Positions 24,253-34,120 of a stretch of DNA of 64,000 bases are shown piece after piece. This DNA is from Amnibacterium flavum (GTDB lineage: Bacteria; Actinomycetota; Actinomycetes; Actinomycetales; Microbacteriaceae). The notes beneath the pieces are model-generated. The model searched no databases, was not told the origin of the DNA, and saw only the letters and a program-made list of their open reading frames with translations. Numbering within the stretch: the first letter of the stretch is position 1; each line of letters begins with the position of its first letter. The DNA is taken from positions 620,001 through 684,000 of the forward strand of contig NZ_QEOP01000002.1 in assembly GCF_003097495.1 (NCBI RefSeq), read 5' to 3'. The position numbers and the translations under genes were made by a program.

Positions 24253-25251
24253 TCAGGGGAGCACGACCACCTGGGCACCGTAGACGAGCCCCGCCCCGAA
24301 CCCGATCTGCAGGGCGAGACCGCCCGACAGCTCGGGATGCTCCTGCAGCAGCCGGTGGGTTGCGAGCGGGATCGATGCGGCGGAGGTGTTGCCGGTGGTC
24401 TGGATGTCGCGGCCGATGAGGACGGTCTCGGGCAGCTTGAGCTGCTTCGCGAACTCGTCGACGATGCGCATGTTGGCCTGATGGGGGATGAACGCGGCGA
24501 GGTCGTCGACGGTCACGCCGGCCTGGTCGAGGGCCTTCTGCGCGACCTTCGCCATCTCCCACACCGCCCAGCGGAAGACGGTGGGGCCTTCCTGACGCAG
24601 GGTGGGCCATGCGGCGCTGCCGTCGCGGAAGTCGGTGAGGGTGGCGTTCATGCCGACGGCGTCGGCCTTCGATCCGTCCGACCCCCACACGGTTGCGGAG
24701 ATCCCGGGCGTCTCGCTGGGGCCGATGACGACGGCGCCTGCGCCGTCTCCGAGCAGGAAGGAGATGCTGCGGTCGGTGGGATCGACGACGTCGGAGAGCT
24801 TCTCGGCACCGATCACGAGGGCGTAGTGGGCGGCTCCCGCACGGATGAGGGCGTCGGCCTGGGCGACCGCGTAGGTGTATCCGGCGCAGGCGGCGTTGAG
24901 GTCGTAGGCGGGTGCCGGGTTGGCGCCGACCCGGTCGGCGACGACGGCCGACATCGACGGGGTCTGAAGCACGTTGCTGATGGTGGCGACGAGCACGAGG
25001 TCGATCTCGGAGGCCGGGATGCCGGATGCGGCGATCGCGTCGCGGGCGGCGTCGGTTGCGAGGTCGACGGCGAGGATGTCGTGCGAGGCGCGGGTGCGGG
25101 TGACGATGCCGGTGCGCTGACGGATCCACTCGTCCGAGGAGTTGATGGGTCCGACCAGGTCGTCGTTCGGGACGACGAGATCACCGCGTGCCGCGCCGAA
25201 GCCGAGCATGCGGGTGTAGCGGGGCCCTTCGGCCTGCTTGAGCGTTGTCAT
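24253..25251 (-). CDS. fabH: Beta-ketoacyl-ACP synthase III
   Basis: 332 residues. Starts fatty-acid synthesis by condensing acyl-CoA with malonyl-ACP. Catalytic triad: Cys122 in LNAACAGYTYAV, His in FIPHQANMRI and Asn in TTGNTSAASIPLA. Actinobacterial FabH often prefers branched-chain primers. The start ATG overlaps the fabD stop (ATGA), so the two are coupled. Confidence 0.95.
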   Translation of the reverse strand: MTTLKQAEGPRYTRMLGFGAARGDLVVPNDDLVGPINSSDEWIRQRTGIVTRTRASHDILAVDLATDAARDAIAASGIPASEIDLVLVATISNVLQTPSMSAVVADRVGANPAPAYDLNAACAGYTYAVAQADALIRAGAAHYALVIGAEKLSDVVDPTDRSISFLLGDGAGAVVIGPSETPGISATVWGSDGSKADAVGMNATLTDFRDGSAAWPTLRQEGPTVFRWAVWEMAKVAQKALDQAGVTVDDLAAFIPHQANMRIVDEFAKQLKLPETVLIGRDIQTTGNTSAASIPLATHRLLQEHPELSGGLALQIGFGAGLVYGAQVVVLP

Positions 25252-26189
25252 GCTGCTCCTGAGGTTTCGGTGGCGAGGAGGTCACGGGCGGCCTGCAGAT
25301 CGTCGGGCGTCTTGACGGCGACGCTCGGGACCCCGCGGAGGCCGCGCTTGGCGAGGCCGACGAGGGCGCCGGCCGGTGCGAGTTCGATGATGCCCGTCAC
25401 GCCGGCCTCGGCGAAGGACGCCATGGTGAGGTCCCAGCGGACGGGGGAGGAGATCTGCCCGACGAGCAGGTCGAGGAACTCCGAGCCGCCCTGGACCTCG
25501 GTGCCGTCGCGGTTCGTCCAGATGGTGAAGCGCGGGTCGGCGGTCGTGAGGTCGGCTGCGACCTCGCGGACGGCGTCGACCGCGGTGGCCATGTAGTCGG
25601 TGTGGAACGCGCCGGCGACCTGCAAGGCGATCACCCGGGAGCCGGCCGGCGGCTCGGCTGCCAGCTCGGCGAGTGCACTGCGGGGCCCGGCGACGACGAT
25701 CTGTCCGCCGCCGTTGTAGTTCGCGGGGGAGAGTCCGACCTCGGCGAGTCGGGCGAGCACGGTCTGCTCGTCGCCGCCGACGACGGCGCTCATGCCGGTG
25801 TCGGCGAGCGAGGCGGCACCCGCCATGGCGCGGCCGCGAGCCCCGACGAGACGCATGGCGTCGAGGCCGGTGAGAACTCCGGCACCGGCGGCCGCGGTGA
25901 TCTCGCCGACCGAGTGACCGGCGAATCCGGCGGGCGCCTGGGCGGGCTCGCCATCGGCCGGGTCGAACAGAGCGGAGAGCGTGAGCAGTCCCGCGGCGAC
26001 GATGAGGGGCTGAGCGATGCGTGTGTCGCGGATGGTGTCGGCATCGGACACTGTGCCGTGCTCGGCCAGGTCGAGTTCCGCGGCGTCAGAGTACCCCGCC
26101 AGTTTCTCAGCGAGCCCGGGCTGTTCGAGCCAGGGGGTGAGGAAACCAGGGGTCTGAGAGCCCTGCCCGGGGGCGACGACGACGATCAC
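25248..26189 (-). CDS. fabD: ACP S-malonyltransferase
   Basis: 313 residues. Transfers malonyl from CoA to ACP. Active-site Ser93 in GFAGHSVGEI, with N-terminal GQGSQTPGF and His in AGAFHTDYM. GTG start chosen because AGGA precedes it by 7 nt and the family begins at this point; the longer frame adds 26 residues of non-family sequence over the promoter. First gene of the fab operon. In most relatives the FasR-type regulator gene is immediately upstream, whereas here three opposite-strand genes intervene. Confidence 0.94.
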   Translation of the reverse strand: MIVVVAPGQGSQTPGFLTPWLEQPGLAEKLAGYSDAAELDLAEHGTVSDADTIRDTRIAQPLIVAAGLLTLSALFDPADGEPAQAPAGFAGHSVGEITAAAGAGVLTGLDAMRLVGARGRAMAGAASLADTGMSAVVGGDEQTVLARLAEVGLSPANYNGGGQIVVAGPRSALAELAAEPPAGSRVIALQVAGAFHTDYMATAVDAVREVAADLTTADPRFTIWTNRDGTEVQGGSEFLDLLVGQISSPVRWDLTMASFAEAGVTGIIELAPAGALVGLAKRGLRGVPSVAVKTPDDLQAARDLLATETSGAA

Positions 26190-26346
26190 CCATCCATCCT
26201 GCCAAGGGTTGACCGTATTCTCGGTATGGACCGCACCAACAATCGAGGAAACCTTTAGAGGTGTCATCTAGGTGGTGCCAGTCCGGGGGAGCGAAGGGGT
26301 ACGACCGTCCTCCCGGGATTACTTATGCCAGCCGAATATTAGCTAT
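26190..26346 (-). promoter_or_regulatory. fabD promoter region / divergent control region
   Basis: On the minus strand TTGGTG (26234-26239) and TACGGT (26212-26217) form a -35/-10 pair with 16-bp spacing, 20-odd nt before the fabD start. A FasR-type activator site would be expected just upstream; none could be assigned by eye. The other end contains the AT-rich palindrome of the satD-like gene. Confidence 0.5.
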
Positions 26347-26356
26347 ATGCTTATAT
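26336..26356. promoter_or_regulatory. AT-rich palindrome at satD-like promoter
   Basis: 21 bp: ATAT-T-AGC-TATAT-GCT-T-ATAT, imperfect palindrome of 7-bp interrupted arms, almost touching the gene start at 26359. It contains possible -10 hexamers (TATATG, TTATAT). A product with a C-terminal helix-turn-helix is encoded just downstream, so autoregulation is likely. Confidence 0.6.
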
Positions 26357-26358
26357 CT

Positions 26359-27006
26359 ATGCAGTATAAGTCGATAGCAGTGATTGTCGACATCGTCGGA
26401 TCGCGCAACGCACCGGACCGAGTCGGCGCTCAGCGCGCCGTCAGAGAGGCATTCGACCGAGCGGATGCTGCTCGCCCGGTCCTCGCTCCTCTCTGGTCGA
26501 CGGCCGGCGACGAGTTCCAAGCGGTCTACGGATCGCTGGCGGATGCGCTGCGCTCCACCCTCATCGCGCGCCTGGTCATGCCAGACGGACTCGACTTCCG
26601 GGTCGGGCTCGGCAGCGGGGAGGTGCGAGAGATCGAACGCACGAGTGCGGGTCACCCCATCCAAGACGGATCGGCGTGGTGGGCCGCGCGGGACGCGATC
26701 GAGGAGGCGCATCGCCGCGAGAACAGCGGCAGCCCGTTCGTGCGGTCGTGGTACGCGGCAGCCGACGAGAGTGCCGATTTCGTCGCGACCGTCGACTCGT
26801 ACCTGCTGCTGCGCGACCATCTCGTCTCCGCGATGACCGGACGTGCTCGACGCCTTGCCGCCGGAGCGCTCGAGGGCCGAGCGCAGCTCGACCTGGCCGA
26901 ATCGGAGGACATCACGCAATCGGCCGTGTCCCAGAGCCTGCAACGATCAGGAGCGGCCGCACTCCTCGCCGCGCAGCAACTGATGGAGGAGCGGGGAGCC
27001 CGATGA
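26359..27006 (+). CDS. SatD-family protein
   Basis: 215 residues. N-terminal SatD signature YKSIAVIVDIVGSRNAPDR, then WSTAGDEFQAVY and LDFRVGLGSGEV (nucleotidyl-cyclase-like strand order), and a C-terminal helix-turn-helix (LAESEDITQSAVSQSLQRSG). Family members have been seen with membrane partners, and so is this one: its stop overlaps the next start by ATGA. An in-frame ATG 12 nt upstream is possible. Role unknown; nucleotide binding plus DNA binding is inferred. Confidence 0.8.
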   Translation: MQYKSIAVIVDIVGSRNAPDRVGAQRAVREAFDRADAARPVLAPLWSTAGDEFQAVYGSLADALRSTLIARLVMPDGLDFRVGLGSGEVREIERTSAGHPIQDGSAWWAARDAIEEAHRRENSGSPFVRSWYAAADESADFVATVDSYLLLRDHLVSAMTGRARRLAAGALEGRAQLDLAESEDITQSAVSQSLQRSGAAALLAAQQLMEERGAR

Positions 27007-27860
27007 TCGCCTCGTTCCTCATCCTGACGGTCGGCGCCGTCGACCTCGTGGCGCCGGTCGCGAGACCGGCGATCAGGCGGGTGTCTACGGCGATCGTTCT
27101 CGTCGCGCTGTCGGCCGTCGCGGTGTGCGGGCTCGGGATCGACTTCTCCGCCGTTCTGGCGATCGTCGTCGTCGCGGTGGCGTGGCTGCTGCTCATGCCA
27201 TGGCAGGTCGGAACGAGCGTTGCGGGGAGGGCACGGGATGCCCGCTCGAGCCGCTCCGGGGAGCGTGCAGCGCCCCGGCGTCCGCGCATCTGGCCCGTGT
27301 CGATCCTCGTCGTCGCCGTGGTGCTCGCGATGCTCGTCGGCCCGAACTTCGAATCGGGGCCCGCGCCCCTTGTCGCCGCGTACGGGTCGGCACTCGCCGG
27401 CGCTCCGGACCTCGTGGCGGGCGTCTCGTTCTCTGCGATGTTCGCCGCTGCCGCGATCGTCATCTTCCTCACTCAGAGCGCCAACGCGATCGTGCGCAAC
27501 GCACTCGGGCCCGCGTCGCCACCGCTGCCGCTCGCCGATTCGGCTCCGGTCAAGGCCAAGGGTCGACGTGGCCGGCCGACCGACTCCGTGGAACCGGCGG
27601 GGGAGATCGACACCCCGTCTGTGCTCAAAGGGGGCCGACTGATCGGCCCGCTCGAGCGGATCCTGATCGTCGTCCTCGCGTTCTCGGGGATGGCCACCGT
27701 CATCGCTGCTGTCATCGCAGCGAAGGGCATAGTCCGGTTCCCGGAGATCTCGTCCGACCGCGGCGCCGGCTCGAAGGCCGAACAGTTCCTGGTCGGCACA
27801 CTGACGAGCTGCGCTCTGGCGGCGGCAGCAGCGCTGTACCTCTACGGCACGGCCGGCTGA
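27003..27860 (+). CDS. Integral membrane partner of SatD-like protein
   Basis: 285 residues. About seven predicted helices, in two blocks: ASFLILTVGAVDLVAPVA, STAIVLVALSAVAVCGLG and SAVLAIVVVAVAWLLLMPW, then WPVSILVVAVVLAMLVG and later helices around LERILIVVLAFSGMATVIA. A charged central cytoplasmic loop lies between. Resembles the membrane proteins commonly coupled to SatD. Translation coupled by ATGA overlap with the preceding gene. Function unknown. Confidence 0.78.
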   Translation: MIASFLILTVGAVDLVAPVARPAIRRVSTAIVLVALSAVAVCGLGIDFSAVLAIVVVAVAWLLLMPWQVGTSVAGRARDARSSRSGERAAPRRPRIWPVSILVVAVVLAMLVGPNFESGPAPLVAAYGSALAGAPDLVAGVSFSAMFAAAAIVIFLTQSANAIVRNALGPASPPLPLADSAPVKAKGRRGRPTDSVEPAGEIDTPSVLKGGRLIGPLERILIVVLAFSGMATVIAAVIAAKGIVRFPEISSDRGAGSKAEQFLVGTLTSCALAAAAALYLYGTAG

Positions 27861-27926
27861 CCCCGCGACCGCGCTCGTCGACTCCCTATCAGCCCCCGCT
27901 CGGGAACGATTGCCAAGGTCGGAGGC

Positions 27927-28430
27927 ATGACGACGCCGAACACATCCGACGCCGAGCTCTACGGAACCGCGAGCGCCGACGGAGAACCGACACCGGGTTA
28001 CCGGCCCGCGTACGCCGCTCCGGCCGCCAACGGCACTGTCGCCTGGGCCATGGGATTCCTCGCCTACATCCCGATCCCTTTCCTTGGGAGCATCGTGACG
28101 GGCATCGTGATGGCGCTGGTCGGCAGGGCCCAGCGCGGCAAGGGCGAGGTGGCGCGTCTCAATGGGCGCAACGCCGCGAATTGGGGCCTCACCTACCTGC
28201 TGCTCACCGTGCTGCTACCGGGTGTCGCGTTCCTTACCCTCGCGCTCTCGACCGGGCCCGACGGCACGGTTCCCGGCGACTCACCGGCCGGGATCGTCGC
28301 GGCGACGTCGATCCTCATCTGGGCGTTCCCGCTGCAGATTCTTCACCTTGTGCTGGTCATCGTCGGCACGGTGAAGTCCGCCAAGGGCACGGTCTTCCGT
28401 ACCAGGTTCGCTCTGCCGCTGCTCAAGTGA
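27927..28430 (+). CDS. DUF4870-like membrane protein
   Basis: 167 residues. Disordered N-terminus of ~40, then four helices. MGFLAYIPIPFLGSIVTGIV, ARLNGRNAANWGLTY and LHLVLVIVGTVKSAKGT resemble the DUF4870/Tic20-like pattern in which N-G-R-N-A-A-N-W replaces the usual H-x-x-x-A-x-N-F box. Function unknown. Same strand as the SatD pair; convergent with the fasR-like gene, with only 39 bp between the stops. Confidence 0.78.
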   Translation: MTTPNTSDAELYGTASADGEPTPGYRPAYAAPAANGTVAWAMGFLAYIPIPFLGSIVTGIVMALVGRAQRGKGEVARLNGRNAANWGLTYLLLTVLLPGVAFLTLALSTGPDGTVPGDSPAGIVAATSILIWAFPLQILHLVLVIVGTVKSAKGTVFRTRFALPLLK

Positions 28431-28469
28431 CGAAACGAAAGTCGCGCTCCCGCAGCCCCGGAGTGAGAC

Positions 28470-29666
28470 TCAGCGGCGTTTGACCGGGGTGGAGGGTTCG
28501 GCGATCGCGCCCAGGATGAGGGCCGACTGCAGGATGACCGCTTCGCGGGCGCCGGTCGCGTCGTACCCGATGACCTCGGAGACGCGCTTGAGGCGGTACC
28601 GGACGGTGTTCGGGTGCACGAAGAGCTCACGGGCCGTCGCCTCGAGCGAGCGACCGTTGTCGAGGTAGCACCAGAGCGTCGTGAGCAGTTCGGACGAATG
28701 GTCGGCGAGCGGCCGGAATACCCGGTTGATCAGGGTGGTCCGTGCGAGCGGGTCTCCGGCGAGTGCGCGCTCGGGCAGGAGATCGTCGGCGAGAACGGGA
28801 CGGGGTGCGTTGCGCCACGCCCGCGCCACCGCGAAGCCGGCGAGTGCCGCCCGTGCACTCCGCGACGCCTGGACGAGGTCGACGACCTCGTGCCCGAGGA
28901 CGAGGTGTCCGGGCCCGAAACCGGGTTCGAGCTTCTCGGCGATCTCGAGGAAGCTCAGCTGCGGTCCGCCCGGCCTCGGCTCGTCGCCCTCGGCGGCCAT
29001 CGGCTCGGCCCGCCCGATGACGAGCACCAGCCGGGTGCCCTGGACGCCGATCAGGACGTCGGCCTGCACGTGTCGCGCTGTGCGCCTGAGCTGGTCGACG
29101 TCGAGCATCTTGGGAGTGGTCCCGACGAGCACGCAGACCTCGCCGTGCCCGTGCCAGCCGAGCGCGGCGATCCGACTCGGCAGCTCGTCGTTGGGCTCGC
29201 CCGACAGGATCGAGTCGACGACCAGCGCCTCGAGGCGCGCATCCCACAGACCGCGAGCCTCCGCGGCCCGGGCGTAGACGTCGGCCGCGGCGAACGCGAT
29301 CTCACGCGAGTAGAGGAGGATCGCTTCGCGCAGCCCGTCGCCGTTGTCCTTGACGCGTTCCTCGACCACCTCGACGACCACGCGGATCAGCTGCAGCGTC
29401 TGCTGCAGGCTGACCGAACGCAGCAGCTCACGAGGCGCCGAACCGAAGACATCGGCCGCGATCCACGGGGTGGAGCGGGGGTCGTCGTACCAGCTGATGA
29501 ACGACGTGATGCCGGCCTGTGCGACCAAGCCGACCGCGGAGCGCCGCCCCGGCGGCATGTCGCCATACCAGGGCAGCGTCTCCTCGAGTCGTTTCAGGGT
29601 CGCCGTCGCGAGTTCACCCGAGACCGTACGCAACCATGCGAGAGTCTCGGCCTTGCTCCGTGCCAC
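28470..29666 (-). CDS. fasR: PucR/CdaR-type regulator, FasR-like regulator of fatty-acid synthesis
   Basis: 398 residues. Helical N-terminal region and GGDEF-like middle, then a C-terminal HTH of PucR type: SLEATARELFVHPNTVRYRL and KRVSEVIGYD. In actinobacteria a protein of this design encoded between aceE and fabD activates the fab operon in response to acyl-CoA; this gene has that position, with fabD 2.3 kb further on. Name is by synteny and family. The gene lies 40 bp after aceE on the same strand, so it may be cotranscribed. Confidence 0.85.
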   Translation of the reverse strand: MARSKAETLAWLRTVSGELATATLKRLEETLPWYGDMPPGRRSAVGLVAQAGITSFISWYDDPRSTPWIAADVFGSAPRELLRSVSLQQTLQLIRVVVEVVEERVKDNGDGLREAILLYSREIAFAAADVYARAAEARGLWDARLEALVVDSILSGEPNDELPSRIAALGWHGHGEVCVLVGTTPKMLDVDQLRRTARHVQADVLIGVQGTRLVLVIGRAEPMAAEGDEPRPGGPQLSFLEIAEKLEPGFGPGHLVLGHEVVDLVQASRSARAALAGFAVARAWRNAPRPVLADDLLPERALAGDPLARTTLINRVFRPLADHSSELLTTLWCYLDNGRSLEATARELFVHPNTVRYRLKRVSEVIGYDATGAREAVILQSALILGAIAEPSTPVKRR

Positions 29667-29706
29667 AGCGATGCTCGTCGTCTCCGTCGTCAGCCGGGAG
29701 TCCGGC

Positions 29707-32448
29707 TCAGCTCTCGCCGCCGGCGTTGCCGGTGGTTCCCGCGTTCACGTCGTGCAGTCGGTACTTCTCGATCGCCTGCGCGGCGAGGGAGCGGTCGACC
29801 TCGCCGCGACGCGCGAGCATCTCGAGAGTGCGGACGACCACCGACGGTCCGTCGATCTTGAAGTAGCGCCGGGCGGCCGCACGCGTGTCGCTGAAACCGA
29901 AGTCGTCAGCGCCGAGCGTGGCGTAGTCGCCGGGAACGAACTGCCTGATCATGTCGGGAACCGCGTGCGAGAAGTCGCTCACGGCGACGACGGGGCCGTC
30001 GGTGTGGGCGAGCTTCGAGGTGACGTAGGCGGCGCGCGGAGCGGCGTCGGGGTTGAGGAAGTTGTGAGCCTCGGCGGCGATGCCGTCGCGGCGCAGCTCA
30101 CCCCATGAGGTGACGCTCCACACATCGGCGGAGATACCCCAGTCCTCGGCGAGCAGCTTCTGCGCCTCGAGGATCCACGGCACGGCGACCCCGGATGCGA
30201 GGAGCTGGGCCTTGGGGCCCTGGTTCTCCGCACGGTGAAGCAGGTAGATGCCGCGGACGACGCCGTCGACGTCGAGTGCCTCGGGCTCGGCGGGCTGCGC
30301 CATCGGCTCGTTGTAGACCGTCAGGTAGTACATGACGTTCGGGTCGGCGTGCGGGTTGCCCTGCTCGTCGGTGCCGTACATGCGGTCGATGCCGCTCTTG
30401 ACGATGTGGCCGATCTCGTAGCCGTACGCCGGGTCGTACGCGACGACCGCGGGGTTCGTGCTCGCGAGGAGGAGCGAGTGACCGTCGGCGTGCTGGAGGC
30501 CCTCACCCGTGAGGGTGGTGCGACCGGCTGTCGCGCCGATCAGGAATCCGCGCGCCATCTGGTCGCCCGCCGCCCACAGGGCGTCGCCCGTGCGCTGGAA
30601 CCCGAACATCGAGTAGAAGACGTAGACCGGGATGAGCGGCTCGCCCTGCGTCGAATACGCGGTTCCCGCGGCCTGGAAGGCGGCGAGGGCGCCGGCCTCG
30701 TTGATGCCGACGTGGATGATCTGGCCCTGCGGGCTCTCCTTGTAGGCGAGCAGCAGACCGCGGTCGACCGAGGTGTAGTGCTGGCCGAACGGGTTGTAGA
30801 TCTTCGCGTTCGGGAAGAACGCGTCCATGCCGAAGGTACGCGCCTCGTCGGGGATGATCGGGACGATGCGGTTCCCGAAGTCCTTCGAGCGCAGCAGGTC
30901 CTTGAGGACGCGGACGAACGCCATGGTCGTGGCGACCGGCTGCTGACCGGAGCCCTTCTTCGCGACCGCGTACGCCGAGTCGTCGGGGATCGTGATGGCC
31001 GTGTGCTTGGTGCGGCGCTCGGGGATGTAGCCGCCGAGCTCGCGGCGACGCTCCTGCAGGTACTGGATCGCCTCGTCGTCCTGACCGGGGTGGTAGTAGG
31101 GAGGCGTGTACGGGTTCTCCTCGAGCTGCGCGTCGGAGACGGGGATGCGCATCTCGTCGCGGAACTGCTTGAGGTCGTTCAGGTTGAGCTTCTTCATCTG
31201 GTGGGTCGCGTTGCGGCCCTCGAAGCTCTTGCCCAGACCGTAGCCCTTGATCGTCTTCACGAGGATGACGGTGGGCTGACCCTTGTGCTCGACGGCTGCC
31301 TTGTAGGCGGCGTACACCTTGCGATAGTCGTGGCCACCGCGCTTGAGCGCCCAGACCTGGTCGTCGGTGTAGTCCTTGACCAGCTCGAGGGTGCGGGGGT
31401 CGCGACCGAAGAAGTTCTCGCGCACGAACGCGCCGTCCTCGGTCTTGTAGGTCTGGAAGTCGCCGTCCGGGGTGCGGTTCATAAGGTCGACGAGCGCGCC
31501 CTCGGTGTCGCGGGCGAGCAGGTCGTCCCATTCGCGACCCCAGATGACCTTGATGACGTTCCAGCCGGCGCCGCGGAAGAAGCTCTCGAGCTCCTGGACG
31601 ATCTTCCCGTTGCCGCGCACGGGGCCGTCGAGGCGCTGGAGGTTGCAGTTGATGACGAACGTCAGGTTGTCGAGGCCGTCGTTCGCGGCGACCTGGAGCT
31701 GCCCGCGGCTCTCGACCTCGTCCATCTCGCCGTCGCCGAGGAACGCCCAGACGTGCTGGTCGGAGGCGTCCTTGATTCCGCGGTTGGTCAGGTACTTGTT
31801 CGACTGCGCCTGGTAGATCGCGTTGATCGGGCCGAGACCCATCGAGACGGTCGGGAACTGCCAGAACTCGGGCATGAGGCGCGGGTGCGGATAGGAGGAC
31901 AGGCCGCCGCCCTCGTGGGACTTCTCCTGACGGAAGCCGTCCATCTGGTGCTCGTTGAGTCGGCCTTCGAGGAATGCGCGCGAGTACATGCCGGGGGAGG
32001 CATGGCCCTGGAAGAAGACCTGGTCGCCGCCGCTCGGGTGATCCTGAGCGCGGAAGAAGTGGTTGTAGCCGACCTCGTAGAGGGTGGCGCTCGACGCGTA
32101 GGTCGAGATATGGCCGCCGACGGCGATGCCCGGACGCTGGGCGCGGTGCACCATGATCGCGGCGTTCCAGCGGAGCCACGCACGGTACCGGCGTTCGACC
32201 GCCTCGTCACCGGGGAACTCGGCCTCGTTCTCGGGGGCGATGGTGTTGATGTAGTCGGTGGTCGGGACCATCGGCACACCGAGGTGCAGGTCCTTCGACC
32301 GCTTCAGCAGACTGAGCATGATCTCGCGACCACGTTCGGGGCCGTGGGCGGCGACGAGTGCATCGAGCGATTCGTTCCACTCGGCGGTCTCCTGCGGATC
32401 GAGATCGGTGTTCTTCACCGAGTACGGATCCTGATCGTTGACAGTCAA
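29707..32448 (-). CDS. aceE: Pyruvate dehydrogenase E1 component, homodimeric type
   Basis: 913 residues. Decarboxylates pyruvate with thiamine diphosphate and passes acetyl to the E2 lipoyl domain. Family segments: [34 protein letters not shown], ThDP motif [10 protein letters not shown] through [11 protein letters not shown], and C-terminal GTDGFGFSDTR-type segment (here [10 protein letters not shown]). TTG start (VNDQDPYS) chosen because AAAGG lies 6 nt upstream; the longer frame continues without family similarity through the promoter. Supplies acetyl-CoA to the adjacent fab genes. Confidence 0.94.
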   Translation of the reverse strand: MTVNDQDPYSVKNTDLDPQETAEWNESLDALVAAHGPERGREIMLSLLKRSKDLHLGVPMVPTTDYINTIAPENEAEFPGDEAVERRYRAWLRWNAAIMVHRAQRPGIAVGGHISTYASSATLYEVGYNHFFRAQDHPSGGDQVFFQGHASPGMYSRAFLEGRLNEHQMDGFRQEKSHEGGGLSSYPHPRLMPEFWQFPTVSMGLGPINAIYQAQSNKYLTNRGIKDASDQHVWAFLGDGEMDEVESRGQLQVAANDGLDNLTFVINCNLQRLDGPVRGNGKIVQELESFFRGAGWNVIKVIWGREWDDLLARDTEGALVDLMNRTPDGDFQTYKTEDGAFVRENFFGRDPRTLELVKDYTDDQVWALKRGGHDYRKVYAAYKAAVEHKGQPTVILVKTIKGYGLGKSFEGRNATHQMKKLNLNDLKQFRDEMRIPVSDAQLEENPYTPPYYHPGQDDEAIQYLQERRRELGGYIPERRTKHTAITIPDDSAYAVAKKGSGQQPVATTMAFVRVLKDLLRSKDFGNRIVPIIPDEARTFGMDAFFPNAKIYNPFGQHYTSVDRGLLLAYKESPQGQIIHVGINEAGALAAFQAAGTAYSTQGEPLIPVYVFYSMFGFQRTGDALWAAGDQMARGFLIGATAGRTTLTGEGLQHADGHSLLLASTNPAVVAYDPAYGYEIGHIVKSGIDRMYGTDEQGNPHADPNVMYYLTVYNEPMAQPAEPEALDVDGVVRGIYLLHRAENQGPKAQLLASGVAVPWILEAQKLLAEDWGISADVWSVTSWGELRRDGIAAEAHNFLNPDAAPRAAYVTSKLAHTDGPVVAVSDFSHAVPDMIRQFVPGDYATLGADDFGFSDTRAAARRYFKIDGPSVVVRTLEMLARRGEVDRSLAAQAIEKYRLHDVNAGTTGNAGGES

Positions 32449-32885
32449 CTGCGACCTTTCTTCGAGGTGGTGGTCGAGCGCGGCGGTAAACCGCGTATCG
32501 AGATCCAAATCTCCTCCGGCCCCGCCGGAAGCCGGGCTTGTCGGATTACGACAGAACTCTCGGCCAAGAGATGAGCCTAGTCTCTCGTCGGAAGCCTCGG
32601 GGCCGCTGGAGATCGCCCGCCCGGGGTGTCCGGGGGACAGCTCTCCGTCCCCCGAAGCGACGACTTGACCGGCTGTGCCGTCGCCGCCGTTCCGCGGTCG
32701 GCAGACCTGATCGGGGGCGTTTCCCGTCCCCCGGGTGCGCGCCCCCGGTGTGTCGCCGGGCGCCCGTGCGTCGCGTGGATAGATTCCCCTCAAGAGGACG
32801 CGCTGTTCATAGCTCGGGCATAGTCGCCGGCAAGCCCGCCTCGGTCCGCTCCATCGATCCCCCCTGAAACGAACTGAGGTACGAC
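32449..32885. other. 437-bp divergent intergenic region, aceE / surface protein
   Basis: No gene seen. The aceE side has a possible -10 TAGGCT near 32575. Two GC-rich inverted stretches, CGGGGGACAGCTCTCCGTCC near 32631 (arms GGGGGAC and GTCCCCC) and CCCGTCCCCCGGG near 32728, could form hairpins. On the plus side TAGATT (32780) and CATAGT (32818) are possible -10 hexamers for the surface protein. Confidence 0.5.
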
Positions 32886-34052
32886 GTGATCAGCCCTACC
32901 CGCACGCCCTTCCGACGAGCGTCCGCTCTCGCAGTCGGAGGAGCGCTCGCCCTCGGCGGCGCCTTCGTCGCGGCCGCCCCCGCGCACGCCGTTCCGAACG
33001 AGACCTACTACGTCTACAGCACCGCCGGATTCGCGACTGCGGATGGACCTCGTTACTCCGATGGAGGAGTCGAGGTCAAGCTCTACGACCTCGACACCGA
33101 AGACCTGGTGGGTACCACCACGACGTCGCCCTACGGCGACTGGAGCTTCTCCGACGTCGTCGACGGGGACTACGTGCTGGTCTTCACGTCGAAGGACTAC
33201 TGGTACCCCGCCGACGACGAGGAGCTCCTCGTGACCGTCGAGGATGCCGAACCGGAGGTCGAGGAAGTGCTCCTCACCCCGTATCCCGAGCTCGGCGGCG
33301 GCGCGGTCACCGTGACCGGCAACCCGGTGCTCGGTGAGACCCTCACGGCGACGGTCGGGGCGTACACGGGCGCGAACAACGCCTCGGTCACCCCCGATTC
33401 GGTCGAATACTCCTGGGGTTACAGCCGCGGCGAGAGCGGCGACAGCATCGAGGGCGCGACCGGGCTCTCCGTCGTCGTCCCCGAGGAGGCCGTCGGGGCG
33501 CACATCGGCCTGAGCGCGATCGCGGAGAAGGACGGTTATTCGCCGACCATCACGGGCGGCGGTCCTGAGGCTCTCGTCTCGGCTCCCCAGAAGCCTGCTG
33601 CTCCGGCGCCCGTCGCCGACTCGTCGGGTCTCGCCGCCTTCCTGGCCGCGAACTACGCCGCGGAGTTCAGCTCCGAAGCCGTCGGTCTGCCCAAGGGCTC
33701 GCTGTCCTCGGACTCGACCTACACGGCGAAGATGGACTGGTACTCGGGTGACTCGTTCGTCGACGTCTACGCGTACTCGTCGCCCCGACTCGTCGGCACC
33801 TTCCCGGTCGTCGACGGTGTCGTCCAGGTGACCCTGACCCCCGCCATCCTCGCGATGATCGGATCCGGTTCGCACACTCTCGTCTACGTGGGCCAGAGCT
33901 CGGGTGGCGTGCAGTCCGTCGCACTCGAGATCAGCGCCGCGCTGGCCAGCACGGGTGCTGACATCACCGCGCCGCTGATCGGCGGTTCCGTGCTGCTCGT
34001 GCTCGGCGGGGTGCTTCTGGTGGCTCGTCGCCGGAAGGCCACCAAGGCCTGA
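32886..34052 (+). CDS. Secreted surface protein with LAxTG sortase signal
   Basis: 388 residues. Signal peptide ending at AHAVPNE (about residue 35). First domain is an SD-repeat/Cna B-like fold ([36 protein letters not shown]), then an Ig-like region around [18 protein letters not shown]. The C-terminus reads LASTGAD, a hydrophobic helix ([17 protein letters not shown]) and RRRKATKA, the class-E sortase sorting signal of actinobacteria. Predicted to be linked covalently to the cell wall. GTG start with GAGG upstream. No sortase gene lies in the window. Confidence 0.88.
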   Translation: MISPTRTPFRRASALAVGGALALGGAFVAAAPAHAVPNETYYVYSTAGFATADGPRYSDGGVEVKLYDLDTEDLVGTTTTSPYGDWSFSDVVDGDYVLVFTSKDYWYPADDEELLVTVEDAEPEVEEVLLTPYPELGGGAVTVTGNPVLGETLTATVGAYTGANNASVTPDSVEYSWGYSRGESGDSIEGATGLSVVVPEEAVGAHIGLSAIAEKDGYSPTITGGGPEALVSAPQKPAAPAPVADSSGLAAFLAANYAAEFSSEAVGLPKGSLSSDSTYTAKMDWYSGDSFVDVYAYSSPRLVGTFPVVDGVVQVTLTPAILAMIGSGSHTLVYVGQSSGGVQSVALEISAALASTGADITAPLIGGSVLLVLGGVLLVARRRKATKA

Positions 34053-34064
34053 CCACTGAACTGC

Positions 34065-34096
34065 GAAGGGGCGGAGCCGGTCGGCTCCGCCCCTTC
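34065..34096. terminator. Strong hairpin between convergent genes
   Basis: Perfect 15-bp arms GAAGGGGCGGAGCCG and CGGCTCCGCCCCTTC with a 2-nt centre, 12 nt after the surface-protein stop and 25 bp from the stop of the opposing SDR. Followed by GTCATT, so little U-tract. Confidence 0.85.
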
Positions 34097-34120
34097 GTCA
34101 TTCCCGCCGAGGTGAGGAGA

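Noticed and set aside
26190-26267. 26-residue N-terminal extension of FabD
   Set aside because: The extension overlaps a promoter-like -35/-10 pair and has no family similarity. The GTG at 26189 has AGGA at proper distance.
30235-32574. Long plus-strand frame opposite aceE
   Set aside because: Antisense to a fully conserved aceE; the product would be Val/Asp/Leu-rich without family similarity.
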